From positions 30,369-94,368 of the forward strand of contig PMUI01000098.1 of NCBI GenBank assembly GCA_003166955.1: DNA of 64,000 nucleotides. The letters run 5' to 3'. The DNA comes from Acidobacterium sp. GTDB lineage: Bacteria > Acidobacteriota > Terriglobia > Terriglobales > Acidobacteriaceae. Numbering within the stretch: position 1 is the first letter of the stretch; every line of letters begins with the position of its first letter. The translations under genes were made by a program, and so were the position numbers. The notes beneath the pieces are model-generated. The model saw only the letters and a list, made by a program, of their open reading frames with translations. It was not told the origin of the DNA and searched no databases. This document shows, piece after piece, positions 6,843 to 15,476 of this stretch.

Positions 6843-8419
6843 GTGACACATTCGACATTGCAGTGGTGGGTTCGGGGTTTGCGGGGTCGCTGCTGGCGAT
6901 GATCGCGAATCGGCTGGGGCGGTCTGTCGTTCTGATTGAGAAGGGAACCCATCCACGGGTGGTGATTGGCGAGTCGTCGACGCCATTGTCGAATCTGCTG
7001 CTCGACGAGATGGCGATTCGGTACGATTTGCCGGCGGTGCGGGCGCTGGCGAAGTGGGGAAGTTGGCAGCGGGCTTACCCAGAAATTTCGTGCGGGCTGA
7101 AACGGGGATTCACGTTTCATCATCATGTGCTGGGCGCAGCGGGAATTGCGGATGCGGAGCGGGGAGATCAACTGCTGGTGGCGGCGAGCCCGCGGGACGA
7201 GATCGCGGATATGCACTGGTACCGGGCGGATTTCGACCACTTGCTGGTGCGGGAAGCGCAGAAGCTGGGTGTGGAGTATGTGGATCGCGTCGCGCTGGAG
7301 AGATTTTGCGATTACGGGTCGGAAGTCAGGCTCGAGGGGCGACGGGATGGGCGGGATGTGGCGTTTCGGGCGAGGTTTGTGGTGGACGCGACGGGGCCTC
7401 GGGGGTTTTTGCATCGGGCGCTGGGGCTCGCGGAGCGCGATCTGCCAGATTATCCCGCGACGCAGGCTCTTTATTCGCATTTCTCCGGGGTTGGGAGGCT
7501 CGGGCATGGGGAGTTTGGCCGGACTGGTGAGGAGGTTCCGCCCTATCCCATTGACGACGCGGCGGTGCATCACGTTTTCGACGGCGGATGGGTTTGGGTG
7601 CTGCAGTTCAATAACGGAATGACCAGCGCGGGGGTGGCTGCGACAGATTTGTGCGCGTCACGGTTACGATTTGCGGAGGGCGGGACAGCCTGGGAGCGAC
7701 TGCTGGATTTGATTCCGGCGCTGAAGGAACAATTTGCCGAGGCGAAGGCCGAAAGGCCGTTCACGCATATGCCGCGGCTGTCGTTCCGGTCGGGGAAGAT
7801 CGCGGGAGACCGGTGGGCGCTGCTGCCGTCGGCGGCCGGCTTCGTTGATCCGCTGTTGTCGACGGGATTTCCGCTGACACTGCTGGGCGTGGCACGGCTT
7901 GCGGACGTCATCGAGAAGGATTGGGAGTCGGCGGACTTCGCTGATCGGTTGCGGGAGTACGGCGAAAAAACAGACGTGGAGTTGCTGGCGACGGCGCGGC
8001 TGATCGGAGCTTTGTACGCGAACATGAGCAACTTCCCGGTATTTGTCACGTTGTCGCTGCTTTATTTCGCGGCAGCGAGTTTTTCGGAGGCTGCGCGGAG
8101 GTTGGGCAAGCCGGAGTTGGCCTCGTCGTTTCTGCTTTGCGAGGATCCGGTGTTTGGACCGGCCTGTCGTGGGTTATTCGAACGTGCGCGACAACCTCTG
8201 ACCGAGGGCGAATCGGAGAGATTGATCAACGACGTTCTTGCGGCGATTGAGCCATTTAATGTTGCGGGGCTGGGAAGACCGGAGCGGCGGAACTGGTATC
8301 CGGTGGAAGCGAAGGACCTGTTCGAGGGTGCGGGCAAGCTCGGTTCGACGCGGGAGCAGATCGACGCGATGCTGCGGCGCTGCAGGTTCGCGGCGGATCG
8401 CGAGCTCATCCTTTATTAA
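6830..8419 (+). CDS. FAD-dependent halogenase-like oxidoreductase
   Basis: A 529-residue flavoprotein of the tryptophan-halogenase/monooxygenase superfamily. It has an N-terminal dinucleotide-binding GSGFAGS (14-20), the family motif GESSTP (47-52), and a lysine in GLKRGFTF that aligns plausibly with the catalytic Lys of true halogenases. The halogenase signature WxWxIP is altered to WVWVLQ, so halogenation is doubtful and hydroxylation or another oxidation is as likely. GTG 6830 is chosen because AAGGAG ends 5 nt before it; it overlaps the radical SAM gene by 13 bp. It is the last gene of the + strand unit and its TAA overlaps the stop of the convergent RnfD-like gene. Confidence 0.82.
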   Translation: MQKLSDTFDIAVVGSGFAGSLLAMIANRLGRSVVLIEKGTHPRVVIGESSTPLSNLLLDEMAIRYDLPAVRALAKWGSWQRAYPEISCGLKRGFTFHHHVLGAAGIADAERGDQLLVAASPRDEIADMHWYRADFDHLLVREAQKLGVEYVDRVALERFCDYGSEVRLEGRRDGRDVAFRARFVVDATGPRGFLHRALGLAERDLPDYPATQALYSHFSGVGRLGHGEFGRTGEEVPPYPIDDAAVHHVFDGGWVWVLQFNNGMTSAGVAATDLCASRLRFAEGGTAWERLLDLIPALKEQFAEAKAERPFTHMPRLSFRSGKIAGDRWALLPSAAGFVDPLLSTGFPLTLLGVARLADVIEKDWESADFADRLREYGEKTDVELLATARLIGALYANMSNFPVFVTLSLLYFAAASFSEAARRLGKPELASSFLLCEDPVFGPACRGLFERARQPLTEGESERLINDVLAAIEPFNVAGLGRPERRNWYPVEAKDLFEGAGKLGSTREQIDAMLRRCRFAADRELILY

Positions 8420-9282
8420 GGATGAGCCGGTTGCGGGCCTGACACAGCTGCCGGGATAGTACGGGCGCGGCGAGAGTCAAGCCACATTTCGATGAAGAGC
8501 GCGGTGGGCCCGACCCAGAAGAGCGCGTAGAGCGGCGCGTAGACGCTGCTGCCGAGGCGCATGAAGAATTCCACGACGGCGATGGAAAACGCAACGGCGC
8601 ACTGGCCGGCGCGCGTGCGGACGGTGGTCTTTGGGTCGGTGATCATGAAAAAAATGAAGAGCTGATACATGGGCCCGGTGATAGGCGCGATTTCCGACTG
8701 CCACGGATCGCCGGTGATCCATGCGCGCAGGAATGAGAGCGCGATGAACGAGGCGACGTAGGTGGCGGTGATGTGGAAGCGGTGCGCGCGCCAGACGATG
8801 ATCGAGCCGAGAACCCAGATGACGATGAGCGAGGCGAAGTTGTTGCCCCATTGAATGCTGAGTCCGGCGACGGAGTCCGACGCGAGGAAAAGCATGGCGC
8901 AGATGCCGAAGTTCGAGGGGTTCCAGATGTGGCGGTTGCGAAAGCGCAGCGCATATTTCGAGGTGATGGAGAGCGCGGCGCAGAGGGCGTAGGTCCAATA
9001 GGCGGGCGAGCGGAGGAGGATGCCGACGCTGATGCCGGTGATGTAGGCGCTGGCGGGGTGCGGCCACTTCTTCAAAAAAATGCGGCCGAGAATCAGCTCG
9101 CCGGTGATGCTGGTGACGATGGCGAGCAGCGTCTTCTGATAGCTTTCGAGGATTCCGAAGGAGAGATTGCCGAGCAGCAGGATCAGCGTGATGAAGACCG
9201 GCGGCATGAAGCGGCTGTCGAGAAGGCGCTTCCACAGTGCAGGATTGGGCTGGGTCGAGGGAGCGACAATGGTCCAGTTCAT
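8416..9282 (-). CDS. RnfD/NqrB-family membrane protein (UnbU-like)
   Basis: A 288-residue polytopic membrane protein with about nine hydrophobic segments and the C-terminal motif FFMITDPKTT, typical of the NQR2/RnfD family. Short stand-alone members occur beside FG-GAP/ASPIC proteins and in enediyne clusters, where they are called UnbU. The full RNF or NQR complex is not encoded here, so this is a stand-alone homologue, perhaps binding flavin and moving electrons or ions across the membrane. Its ATG overlaps the stop of the upstream UnbV-like gene, a typical two-gene pairing. Its stop overlaps that of the convergent flavoprotein gene by 4 bases. Confidence 0.82.
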   Translation of the reverse strand: MNWTIVAPSTQPNPALWKRLLDSRFMPPVFITLILLLGNLSFGILESYQKTLLAIVTSITGELILGRIFLKKWPHPASAYITGISVGILLRSPAYWTYALCAALSITSKYALRFRNRHIWNPSNFGICAMLFLASDSVAGLSIQWGNNFASLIVIWVLGSIIVWRAHRFHITATYVASFIALSFLRAWITGDPWQSEIAPITGPMYQLFIFFMITDPKTTVRTRAGQCAVAFSIAVVEFFMRLGSSVYAPLYALFWVGPTALFIEMWLDSRRARTIPAAVSGPQPAHP

Positions 9283-11069
9283 GACGGTTCCTTCACGTGG
9301 ACCAGCTGATTGGGCGTGAGGTGGTCGAGAGTCTGCATGGTTCCTGAAGGCCAGCGGATGACGGCTTTGTCGAGCTGGGGATTTTTGCCGAGTCCGAAAT
9401 GCAGGCGGCGGTCGTTTTCGGAGGCGAATCCGTTGCCGCCGGCGACGGACTGCACCTGCTGCTGGCCATTCCAGAACAGCGTAACCTGGGCGCCGATGGC
9501 GCTGCGATTGGATTTTGTGCCTTCGAGGTCAAACTCAATCCAGTCGTTGCCCAGGGCGACGGAGTTTTTGTAGATCAGCAATGGGCCGCGCTGGTTGGCG
9601 ACGACCGCGTCGAGGACGCCGGTGTTCCAGAGATCGGCGAGCGCGACCGCGCGGCCATCGTAGAGGTCGGTAACGCCGACGGCCTGGGCGACGTCTTCGA
9701 ACTTGCCAGCGCCGTCGTTGATCCAGACCTTCTTTTGCTGATAGCCGGAGAGGCTGCGGCCGTCGAAGGCGGGCCAGTGCGAGGCGTCGCTGATGATGGA
9801 GCTGTTGCCGCCGGCGACTTTGGAGAAGTCGTACCAGTAGCTGCGCGTGCGGGAGAGCGAGATGTAGCCGTTCTCGAGAAAGAGGTCGAGGGTGCCGTCG
9901 TTGTTGAGGTCGCCGAACTGCGCGCCGAAGCTCCAGCCGCCGAGTTCGACGCCAAGGTCACGCGCGAGGTTGGCGTAGTGTAGGCCTTTGCCTTCCTGCG
10001 GAACCCACAGGTTGTTGCCCTGGATGAGCACGCCTTCTTCGGAGATGTTGGAGACGTAGACGGAGTACTTGCCCTGGTTGAAGATGTCACCGAAGGCGGC
10101 GTTCATACCGCTTTTGGGGGCAAAGCCGACGCCGGTTTCCTGGCCTGCTTCGCGGAAGTGGCCGTGGTCGTTGAGGTACAGTTCGGAGACGCCGTAATCG
10201 TTGGCGACGAAGAGGTCAGGGTAGCCGGCGCCACGGAGATCGGCGGCGGCGCTGGCGAGCGCCCAGCGGCGGCTGTCGATGCCGGCCTTCGCGCTGACCT
10301 CTTCAAAGCGGCCGTTGCCGAGATTGTGGAAGAGGTATTTGCGGCCGCCGTTCTTCGCGTACTCGAAACTCTCGGGCATCATGCGCGTGTTTTTCAGGTG
10401 CCAGAGGTCGACGTTTTCGGGATAGTAGCCAGCGACGAAGAGGTCGAGCTTGCCGTCGCCGTCGTAGTCGAGCCAGAGGGCGGAGTTGGCGTTGATCCAG
10501 GGCGGAAGGCCTGCGGCATCGGTGACGCGCGTGAAGTGCTTGCCGCCATCGTTGTGGAAGAGCTCGGGGCGGCCCCATTTAATCAGGTAGAGGTCTTCGT
10601 AGCCGTCGTTATCGTAGTCGCCCCAGACCGCGCCCATGGAAACGCCGGTGCCGGGTTGATTGACGTCGGCGATGCCCATCTCCTTCGCGACGTCGGTGAA
10701 GGTGCCGTCGTGGTTGTTGCGGTAGAGATGATTGAGGCTGCCGATGCGGCTGTTGGTGACGTAGATGTCGGGCCAGCCGTCGCGGTCGAAGTCGACGATG
10801 GAGACGGAGGCGCCCATGGAGGCGACTTCGGGCATGATGCCGTCGAGTTTGGAGTCGAGGATGGGGGCTTCGTGGACGAAGTTGATGCCGGCCTGGTGCG
10901 AAACTTCCTGGAAGCAGAAACCGTAGCGGGCGAGCGCGGCGGCGCAGTCGGTTTGTGCGGCGGCGGGTTTGCCTCGTTGCGAGGAGAGGCGGCGCATGAG
11001 CGCAGGCGTGGCGAGCATCGCGATGAAGACGATGGTGAGGACAATGCGGGCGATGGGGATTCGCTTCAT
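9279..11069 (-). CDS. CRTAC1/UnbV-like FG-GAP (VCBS) protein with ASPIC domain
   Basis: A 596-residue exported protein with an N-terminal membrane anchor (residues ~5-24). Six or more FG-GAP/VCBS calcium-binding loops follow, for example DFDRDGWPDIYV, GDYDNDGYEDLYL, LDYDGDGKLDLFV and GDLNNDGTLDLFL, indicating a beta-propeller. The C-terminal ~75 residues form an ASPIC/UnbV domain (IGAQVTLFWNGQQQVQSV through HFGLGKNPQLDKAVIRWPSG). The start at MKRIPIARI (11069) fits because it overlaps the upstream stop in an ATGA; the frame open further 5' is shadow. Such proteins pair with UnbU/RnfD-like proteins; their biochemical role is unknown, though they are exposed outside the cytoplasm. Confidence 0.87.
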   Translation of the reverse strand: MKRIPIARIVLTIVFIAMLATPALMRRLSSQRGKPAAAQTDCAAALARYGFCFQEVSHQAGINFVHEAPILDSKLDGIMPEVASMGASVSIVDFDRDGWPDIYVTNSRIGSLNHLYRNNHDGTFTDVAKEMGIADVNQPGTGVSMGAVWGDYDNDGYEDLYLIKWGRPELFHNDGGKHFTRVTDAAGLPPWINANSALWLDYDGDGKLDLFVAGYYPENVDLWHLKNTRMMPESFEYAKNGGRKYLFHNLGNGRFEEVSAKAGIDSRRWALASAAADLRGAGYPDLFVANDYGVSELYLNDHGHFREAGQETGVGFAPKSGMNAAFGDIFNQGKYSVYVSNISEEGVLIQGNNLWVPQEGKGLHYANLARDLGVELGGWSFGAQFGDLNNDGTLDLFLENGYISLSRTRSYWYDFSKVAGGNSSIISDASHWPAFDGRSLSGYQQKKVWINDGAGKFEDVAQAVGVTDLYDGRAVALADLWNTGVLDAVVANQRGPLLIYKNSVALGNDWIEFDLEGTKSNRSAIGAQVTLFWNGQQQVQSVAGGNGFASENDRRLHFGLGKNPQLDKAVIRWPSGTMQTLDHLTPNQLVHVKEPS

Positions 11070-14000
11070 TGCGTCGGTGGGACCTCGGGATTGAGCGCAG
11101 TGCGGAAGGGCGCGGAGGTGACGTAACGGGTTTGCCACGTGAGCCAGTCTTCCGGGTGCTGGCGATAAACCCACTCGTCTTCGAGGCGGCCGGGCGGCGA
11201 GTCGTACCAGTCCTTGGCGTGGTACGGGAGCGGCTGGACAGTAGCGGAGAAGGTGGAGTTGTAGTCGCCGTCCTTGATCCATCCGTCGCCGGCGAGGACG
11301 TAGTCGCGCACCCAGCCGGAGGGCGGCGCGGCGGGAGCGGGGAAGCGCAGGGCAAGCTCGTCGCCGGCGTTCATGATTACGTAACGGTCATCGATCTTAT
11401 TCAGCAGCGGCCGCACATCGCCGAAGCGGGTGTAGTAGCCTTCGAGGTCGCGCCAGATTCGCGTGGTGGATGAGAGGTGGTTGTAGTCGGGGATCTCGGG
11501 CGACGAGGCGTTGGCCTGATGGATGGTGGAGTAGCCGCGATAGCGCAGGTCGGCGGTGGAGGGATCGATGCGGGTGATCTTCAGTTGCGTGTTGGGGAGG
11601 CCGCGCGCCCACTGGATCTGATCCCAGTAAATTTCGAGGTTGGTGCGGAGACGGAGTTTGCGCGGTGTGCCGGGGCGGAAAACGCCGGTGAGGTCGATGA
11701 GACAGATTTTGTTGCGGCCGGCGGGGAAGCCGAGGTTGGGGCGCGCGACACGCCAGCCGCCGCGGCCATCGGGGACTTCGAGGCTGAGCGGCTGTGGCTG
11801 CTCGTGGTGACCCTGGCTGAGCGCGACGTTGATCGACGAGTCGGAGGGGTGCAGCCATCCGCGCGCGATGAGGTAGAGCGGGCCGGCGGAGGGCGCGCCA
11901 ATCCCGGATGTGTCTGGGCCGAGGTCGATCTCAACGTAATGGTCGCGCGCGATGCCCTGGTATTGGCCGCGGCTGAAGGTGTCGAGATAACGGCCATCGA
12001 GGGAACGAAGAATATCGGTGGCGTCGTTGCCGTGGTCGTCGGTGGCGTGGGCGATGGGATGCGGAGTTTCTGTGGTCGTGATGGCGAGCTTGACCGGGGG
12101 GACAACGAAGCGCTCGTCTGTGAAGATTTCAGTGCCCTGCGGGTGATCGACAGTCATGAGCTGGAGCCAGTCGTAGTAGTAGGTTTCCCAGAGTTCGCCG
12201 GTGATGCGGAGATCGTAGGCGCCGTCGCGCGGGGCGAGGTCGTTGCGCGGGATTTTGTACCACTCCTCGGTGGTGGCGATCCGCGCGGGGCCGAGCGCGT
12301 TGATGCGGAGACCGATGGCGGAGCCCCAGGGCACGGTGTCTTTGACGAACTTCATTTCATGCCCGTCCCACGCGAATAGGAAGGGGCAGGAGCCTTTGAG
12401 GCGCTGCTGCGCGAGCACTTTCTGGTCGGCGGCGATTTGGAATTCGGCGTTGACGGCGCCGTTCGGCCATAGGATGCGGGCGACGTCGGTGGCGGGCCAG
12501 TCGCCGAGGCCGAAGTGTTCTTCGGGGGCGGCGATGGGCTGGGCCTGGAGCAGCAGGCCGGAGCGAATTTGGATTTCGCCGCCGATACCGAAGGAGTTGA
12601 TGCGCTGGTCGCCGGTGGCGGTGACGGCGCGGGTGCGGACGACCTGCCAGTGGTAATTCTTCGTGCCGTGATTCACGGCTTTGAGGGGCTGGCCGCTGGC
12701 GTCGAGGGCGAGCAGGTCGAGATGGCCATCGCTGGCGAGGTCGGCGGTTGCGAAGACGCGCGCGGAGCTGGAGCCGACAGGTTGGTCGAGGAGCGTGAAA
12801 GCGCCATCGGCGTTGGCGAGCCAGATGAGCGGGGCGGATGCGTCGCCGGTTGGGCCGACGTTCGCGAGGACGAGATCGACCGCGCCATTGTTGTCGAGGT
12901 CTGCGGTGAGGAGACGGACCGGATTCTTCAGGACGGCGGCGGCATTCGGTATGCGCGCGATTTCGGTTGAGGTCCACGCGCCGTTATTGTTCACGAGGCG
13001 GACGATCGCGCCGGTGGACTGGACTGCGAGCAAATCGACGGTGCCGCTGTGGTGCGTGTCGGCGGCGGCGATGGCTTGGATGGTTCCGAGTTGCGGTGCG
13101 GAACTGAGTTCGCGGAAATTGCCGGAGCGTTCGTTGTGGAAGATGTGGAGTTGGCCTGAGCCATCGATGAGAGAGGCGTCGGGGTTGCCGTCATCGTCGA
13201 GGTCGGCCCAGACGAATTGCTGCAGGCCGGAGATTCCGGCGAAGGGATGGATGGGCGTGAAGGTGCCGTCGCCGTTGTTGCGGAGGACGGTGGGCACACC
13301 GCTCTGCGCGCCGAGGACGACGTCGAGGTCGCCGTCGGCTTCGATGTCCGCAGCCCACGCGCCGATGGCGTCGACGTTGAGGATTGCGGGCGGGAGTTTG
13401 GTTTGCGTGGTGACGTCGGTGAATTTCTGTGGCGAATCCTGGCGCATGAAGCGAACGCCGCCGGTTCCGGCGAGGACGAGATCTGTTTTGAAGTCGTAAT
13501 TGAAGTCGATGGGCAGGATGGAGTCGGGGCCTGGGGCTGCGTTGCGCGCGCCGCCGGGGAACGGGAACGACGGACCGCCGACCAGGCTGACGGTCTTTGC
13601 GTTGGCGGTGACGATGACGGGCGCCCGCGTGCCGTCGAGGGAGACTGCACCGATCCAGTCCCACGTCTGGCCTGGTGTAGCGGCGATCGGTTCGGGGACA
13701 AATTTCAGGGCCGTGTCGGGCGGGGCGGGGCGGGAGGGTGGTGATGGGAGACAGACGAAAGTGAGGAAGGGCTGCGCCTCTTCGCCGGGCTGCGCTTTGA
13801 TCACGGCCAGGCTCTGGCGAAAGCTGGGAACCTGCATAAGGACATTGCGCAGGAAGACACTGCGCAACGCGGCGGTTGCGGGGGCCGTTTGCGCGGCGTT
13901 TTGGAGCTCTGCGAGTTGCTGGTGCACGCTGGGCGGCCATGTTGTGGAGGATTGCGCGGTGATTCGGCTGACGGCGGAGCGCAGGGTCGCGGCGTCGCCG

Positions 14001-14587
14001 CGCTTGGCGGCGATGCGGCTGAGCTCGACGAGCGCGGCGAGGTTGTTGGGCTCGGCGGCGAGGATTTTCTCGATCAGCTGCTGAAATTCGGCTTCGCTGT
14101 TGGGCGCGCCCTGGCGCTCGATTTCGATAGCAAGCAGGTAGAGAGCGCGCAGATTGTGGGGATCGAGGTCGACGGCTTTCTGGAGGTTCGCGATAGCCGC
14201 GGCTGAGTTGCCGCGCGCGCTTTCCAGCACGCCGAGATCGGCATCGATCTGGCTGTTGCGCGGCGTGAGGGAGTGGGCGCGGTCGAGGCGCTGCTTCGCC
14301 GGATCGAAATTGCGCTGGCGGAGGGCAAGGATTCCCCAGTCCGCCCAGCCGGCCGGCTCACCCGGAGCCAACTGGGTCGCGCGGCTGAGCTGGTCTTCGG
14401 CGCGGACGTCGTTGCCGACTTCCATGGCGGCCAGGCCAACATAAAATGCCTGCACGAACTGGGTATATTGAGCGGACTGCGGTTTGGGCAGGCCGGAATG
14501 ACAACCGGCGGCGAGAAGGGATGCGACGGTCACAAGCGCAACGAGGAGGGTGCGTCCCTTCGCGCTGCAGCCGTTCGGGGCCGACAA
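11066..14587 (-). CDS. Giant TPR plus FG-GAP/ASPIC lipoprotein
   Basis: About 1,173 residues. A lipobox LLAAGC at ~23-28 marks an outer-surface or periplasmic lipoprotein. Residues ~35-240 are TPR-like helices (ATQLAPGEPAGWADWGILAL and similar). Residues ~330-700 contain FG-GAP loops (NYDFKTDLVLAG, ADIEADGDLDVVLG, ADLDNNGAVDLVLA). An ASPIC/UnbV-like block follows (GIGGEIQIRSG, ILWPNG), then ~430 residues unlike anything I know. TTG 14587 is chosen because it gives a normal signal peptide; the frame is open to ATG 14773, so the start is uncertain. It heads a coupled three-gene operon with the UnbV-like and RnfD-like genes. TPRs may bind partners for assembly. Confidence 0.8.
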   Translation of the reverse strand: MSAPNGCSAKGRTLLVALVTVASLLAAGCHSGLPKPQSAQYTQFVQAFYVGLAAMEVGNDVRAEDQLSRATQLAPGEPAGWADWGILALRQRNFDPAKQRLDRAHSLTPRNSQIDADLGVLESARGNSAAAIANLQKAVDLDPHNLRALYLLAIEIERQGAPNSEAEFQQLIEKILAAEPNNLAALVELSRIAAKRGDAATLRSAVSRITAQSSTTWPPSVHQQLAELQNAAQTAPATAALRSVFLRNVLMQVPSFRQSLAVIKAQPGEEAQPFLTFVCLPSPPSRPAPPDTALKFVPEPIAATPGQTWDWIGAVSLDGTRAPVIVTANAKTVSLVGGPSFPFPGGARNAAPGPDSILPIDFNYDFKTDLVLAGTGGVRFMRQDSPQKFTDVTTQTKLPPAILNVDAIGAWAADIEADGDLDVVLGAQSGVPTVLRNNGDGTFTPIHPFAGISGLQQFVWADLDDDGNPDASLIDGSGQLHIFHNERSGNFRELSSAPQLGTIQAIAAADTHHSGTVDLLAVQSTGAIVRLVNNNGAWTSTEIARIPNAAAVLKNPVRLLTADLDNNGAVDLVLANVGPTGDASAPLIWLANADGAFTLLDQPVGSSSARVFATADLASDGHLDLLALDASGQPLKAVNHGTKNYHWQVVRTRAVTATGDQRINSFGIGGEIQIRSGLLLQAQPIAAPEEHFGLGDWPATDVARILWPNGAVNAEFQIAADQKVLAQQRLKGSCPFLFAWDGHEMKFVKDTVPWGSAIGLRINALGPARIATTEEWYKIPRNDLAPRDGAYDLRITGELWETYYYDWLQLMTVDHPQGTEIFTDERFVVPPVKLAITTTETPHPIAHATDDHGNDATDILRSLDGRYLDTFSRGQYQGIARDHYVEIDLGPDTSGIGAPSAGPLYLIARGWLHPSDSSINVALSQGHHEQPQPLSLEVPDGRGGWRVARPNLGFPAGRNKICLIDLTGVFRPGTPRKLRLRTNLEIYWDQIQWARGLPNTQLKITRIDPSTADLRYRGYSTIHQANASSPEIPDYNHLSSTTRIWRDLEGYYTRFGDVRPLLNKIDDRYVIMNAGDELALRFPAPAAPPSGWVRDYVLAGDGWIKDGDYNSTFSATVQPLPYHAKDWYDSPPGRLEDEWVYRQHPEDWLTWQTRYVTSAPFRTALNPEVPPTQ

Positions 14588-14675
14588 TGACGAGGCGCGC
14601 CGCGAGACAGCTGAGATGGGGTCACGAAAGAGATGCAAAGCCTTACCCAACTTACTGAACTCGCAACTGGAATGT

Positions 14676-14695
14676 CCTCCACCTAAAGATGGAGG
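14676..14695. other. Short hairpin in the divergent leader region
   Basis: CCTCCA and TGGAGG form a 6-bp stem around an 8-nt loop in the gap between the divergent lipoprotein and AhpD-like genes (14588-14860). The - strand arm contains GGTGGAGGA, which looks like a ribosome-binding site but has no suitable start codon behind it. Function unknown; it may be part of a 5' leader. Confidence 0.3.
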
Positions 14696-14860
14696 CACCT
14701 CTGCAACGGCGGTTGAACGATCCGATTCGCGCCCGATAGTGCAGCTGGCGCGCGAGGCGGGGAGGAATTCCATCTTTAGTTGCTTGACGATGATGGCCGG
14801 TCCTGGAGATTCTGGGTCAGTTTACGGTGTGGAATCCCCAGCTGGAAAGGAAGAATCCCG

Positions 14861-15433
14861 ATGCCTCACATTGCCCTGCCTGAAGGAATGCCGGGAATTC
14901 GCGGCGCAATGGCGTTTCGCCCGGAGACGGCGAAGCCGCTCAACGAACTGGTGGAGGTGCTGCTGGTTGGCCCGAACACGCTGACGCCCGGCGAGCGGGA
15001 GCTGATCGCAACCTACGTTTCAACTCTCAACGACTGTTACTATTGCCAGACGATTCACGGCGCGATCGCGGCTGCGCACCTGAACGGCGACGAGGAGCTG
15101 GTGCGGCGGGTGAAGGCGGATTTCCAGCATGCGGACGTCTCGGACAAGTTGAAGGCGCTGCTGGTGATTGCGGCGAAGGTGCAGCGTGGCGGGAAGAATG
15201 TGACAGCGACCGATGTGGAGCACGCGCGGACTCTGGGCGCGACAGACGTTGAGATCCACGACACGGTTCTGATTGCGGCCGCTTTTTGCATGTACAACCG
15301 TTACGTGGATGGGCTGGCGACGACGCAGCCGCGCGATGAGGCGCTGTATCGCGAGCGGGGCAAGGTAGTGGCGCGCGAGGGATATGTAGCAGTGAGCAAA
15401 ACATATCTGCCGGCGGAGCCGGTGGCGCGCTGA
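14861..15433 (+). CDS. AhpD/carboxymuconolactone decarboxylase-like peroxidase-related protein
   Basis: A 190-residue alpha-helical protein of the AhpD-like superfamily with the redox motif DCYYCQTIHG (C59, C62, H66). Members reduce peroxides or regenerate peroxiredoxins using the CxxC pair and a proton-relay histidine. The start at ATG 14861 follows AAAGGAAG by about 8 nt; the upstream in-frame ATG (14780) has no site. A second AhpD-like gene follows after 43 bp, so the two are probably cotranscribed. The partner peroxiredoxin is not in the window. The substrate is not predictable. Confidence 0.85.
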   Translation: MPHIALPEGMPGIRGAMAFRPETAKPLNELVEVLLVGPNTLTPGERELIATYVSTLNDCYYCQTIHGAIAAAHLNGDEELVRRVKADFQHADVSDKLKALLVIAAKVQRGGKNVTATDVEHARTLGATDVEIHDTVLIAAAFCMYNRYVDGLATTQPRDEALYRERGKVVAREGYVAVSKTYLPAEPVAR

Positions 15434-15476
15434 GGAGCCGCAGCCGATCCGCACGAAACTCGGAAGGAGACTGCAC

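Noticed and set aside
5871-8419. Calling the radical SAM and flavoprotein genes archaeosine synthase and tryptophan halogenase
   Set aside because: Only superfamily-level motifs match; the halogenase signature is altered and the partner genes of archaeosine synthesis are absent.
14588-14860. A tRNA or small RNA gene in the divergent gap
   Set aside because: Only a 6-bp hairpin was found; no cloverleaf or conserved RNA motif could be folded.
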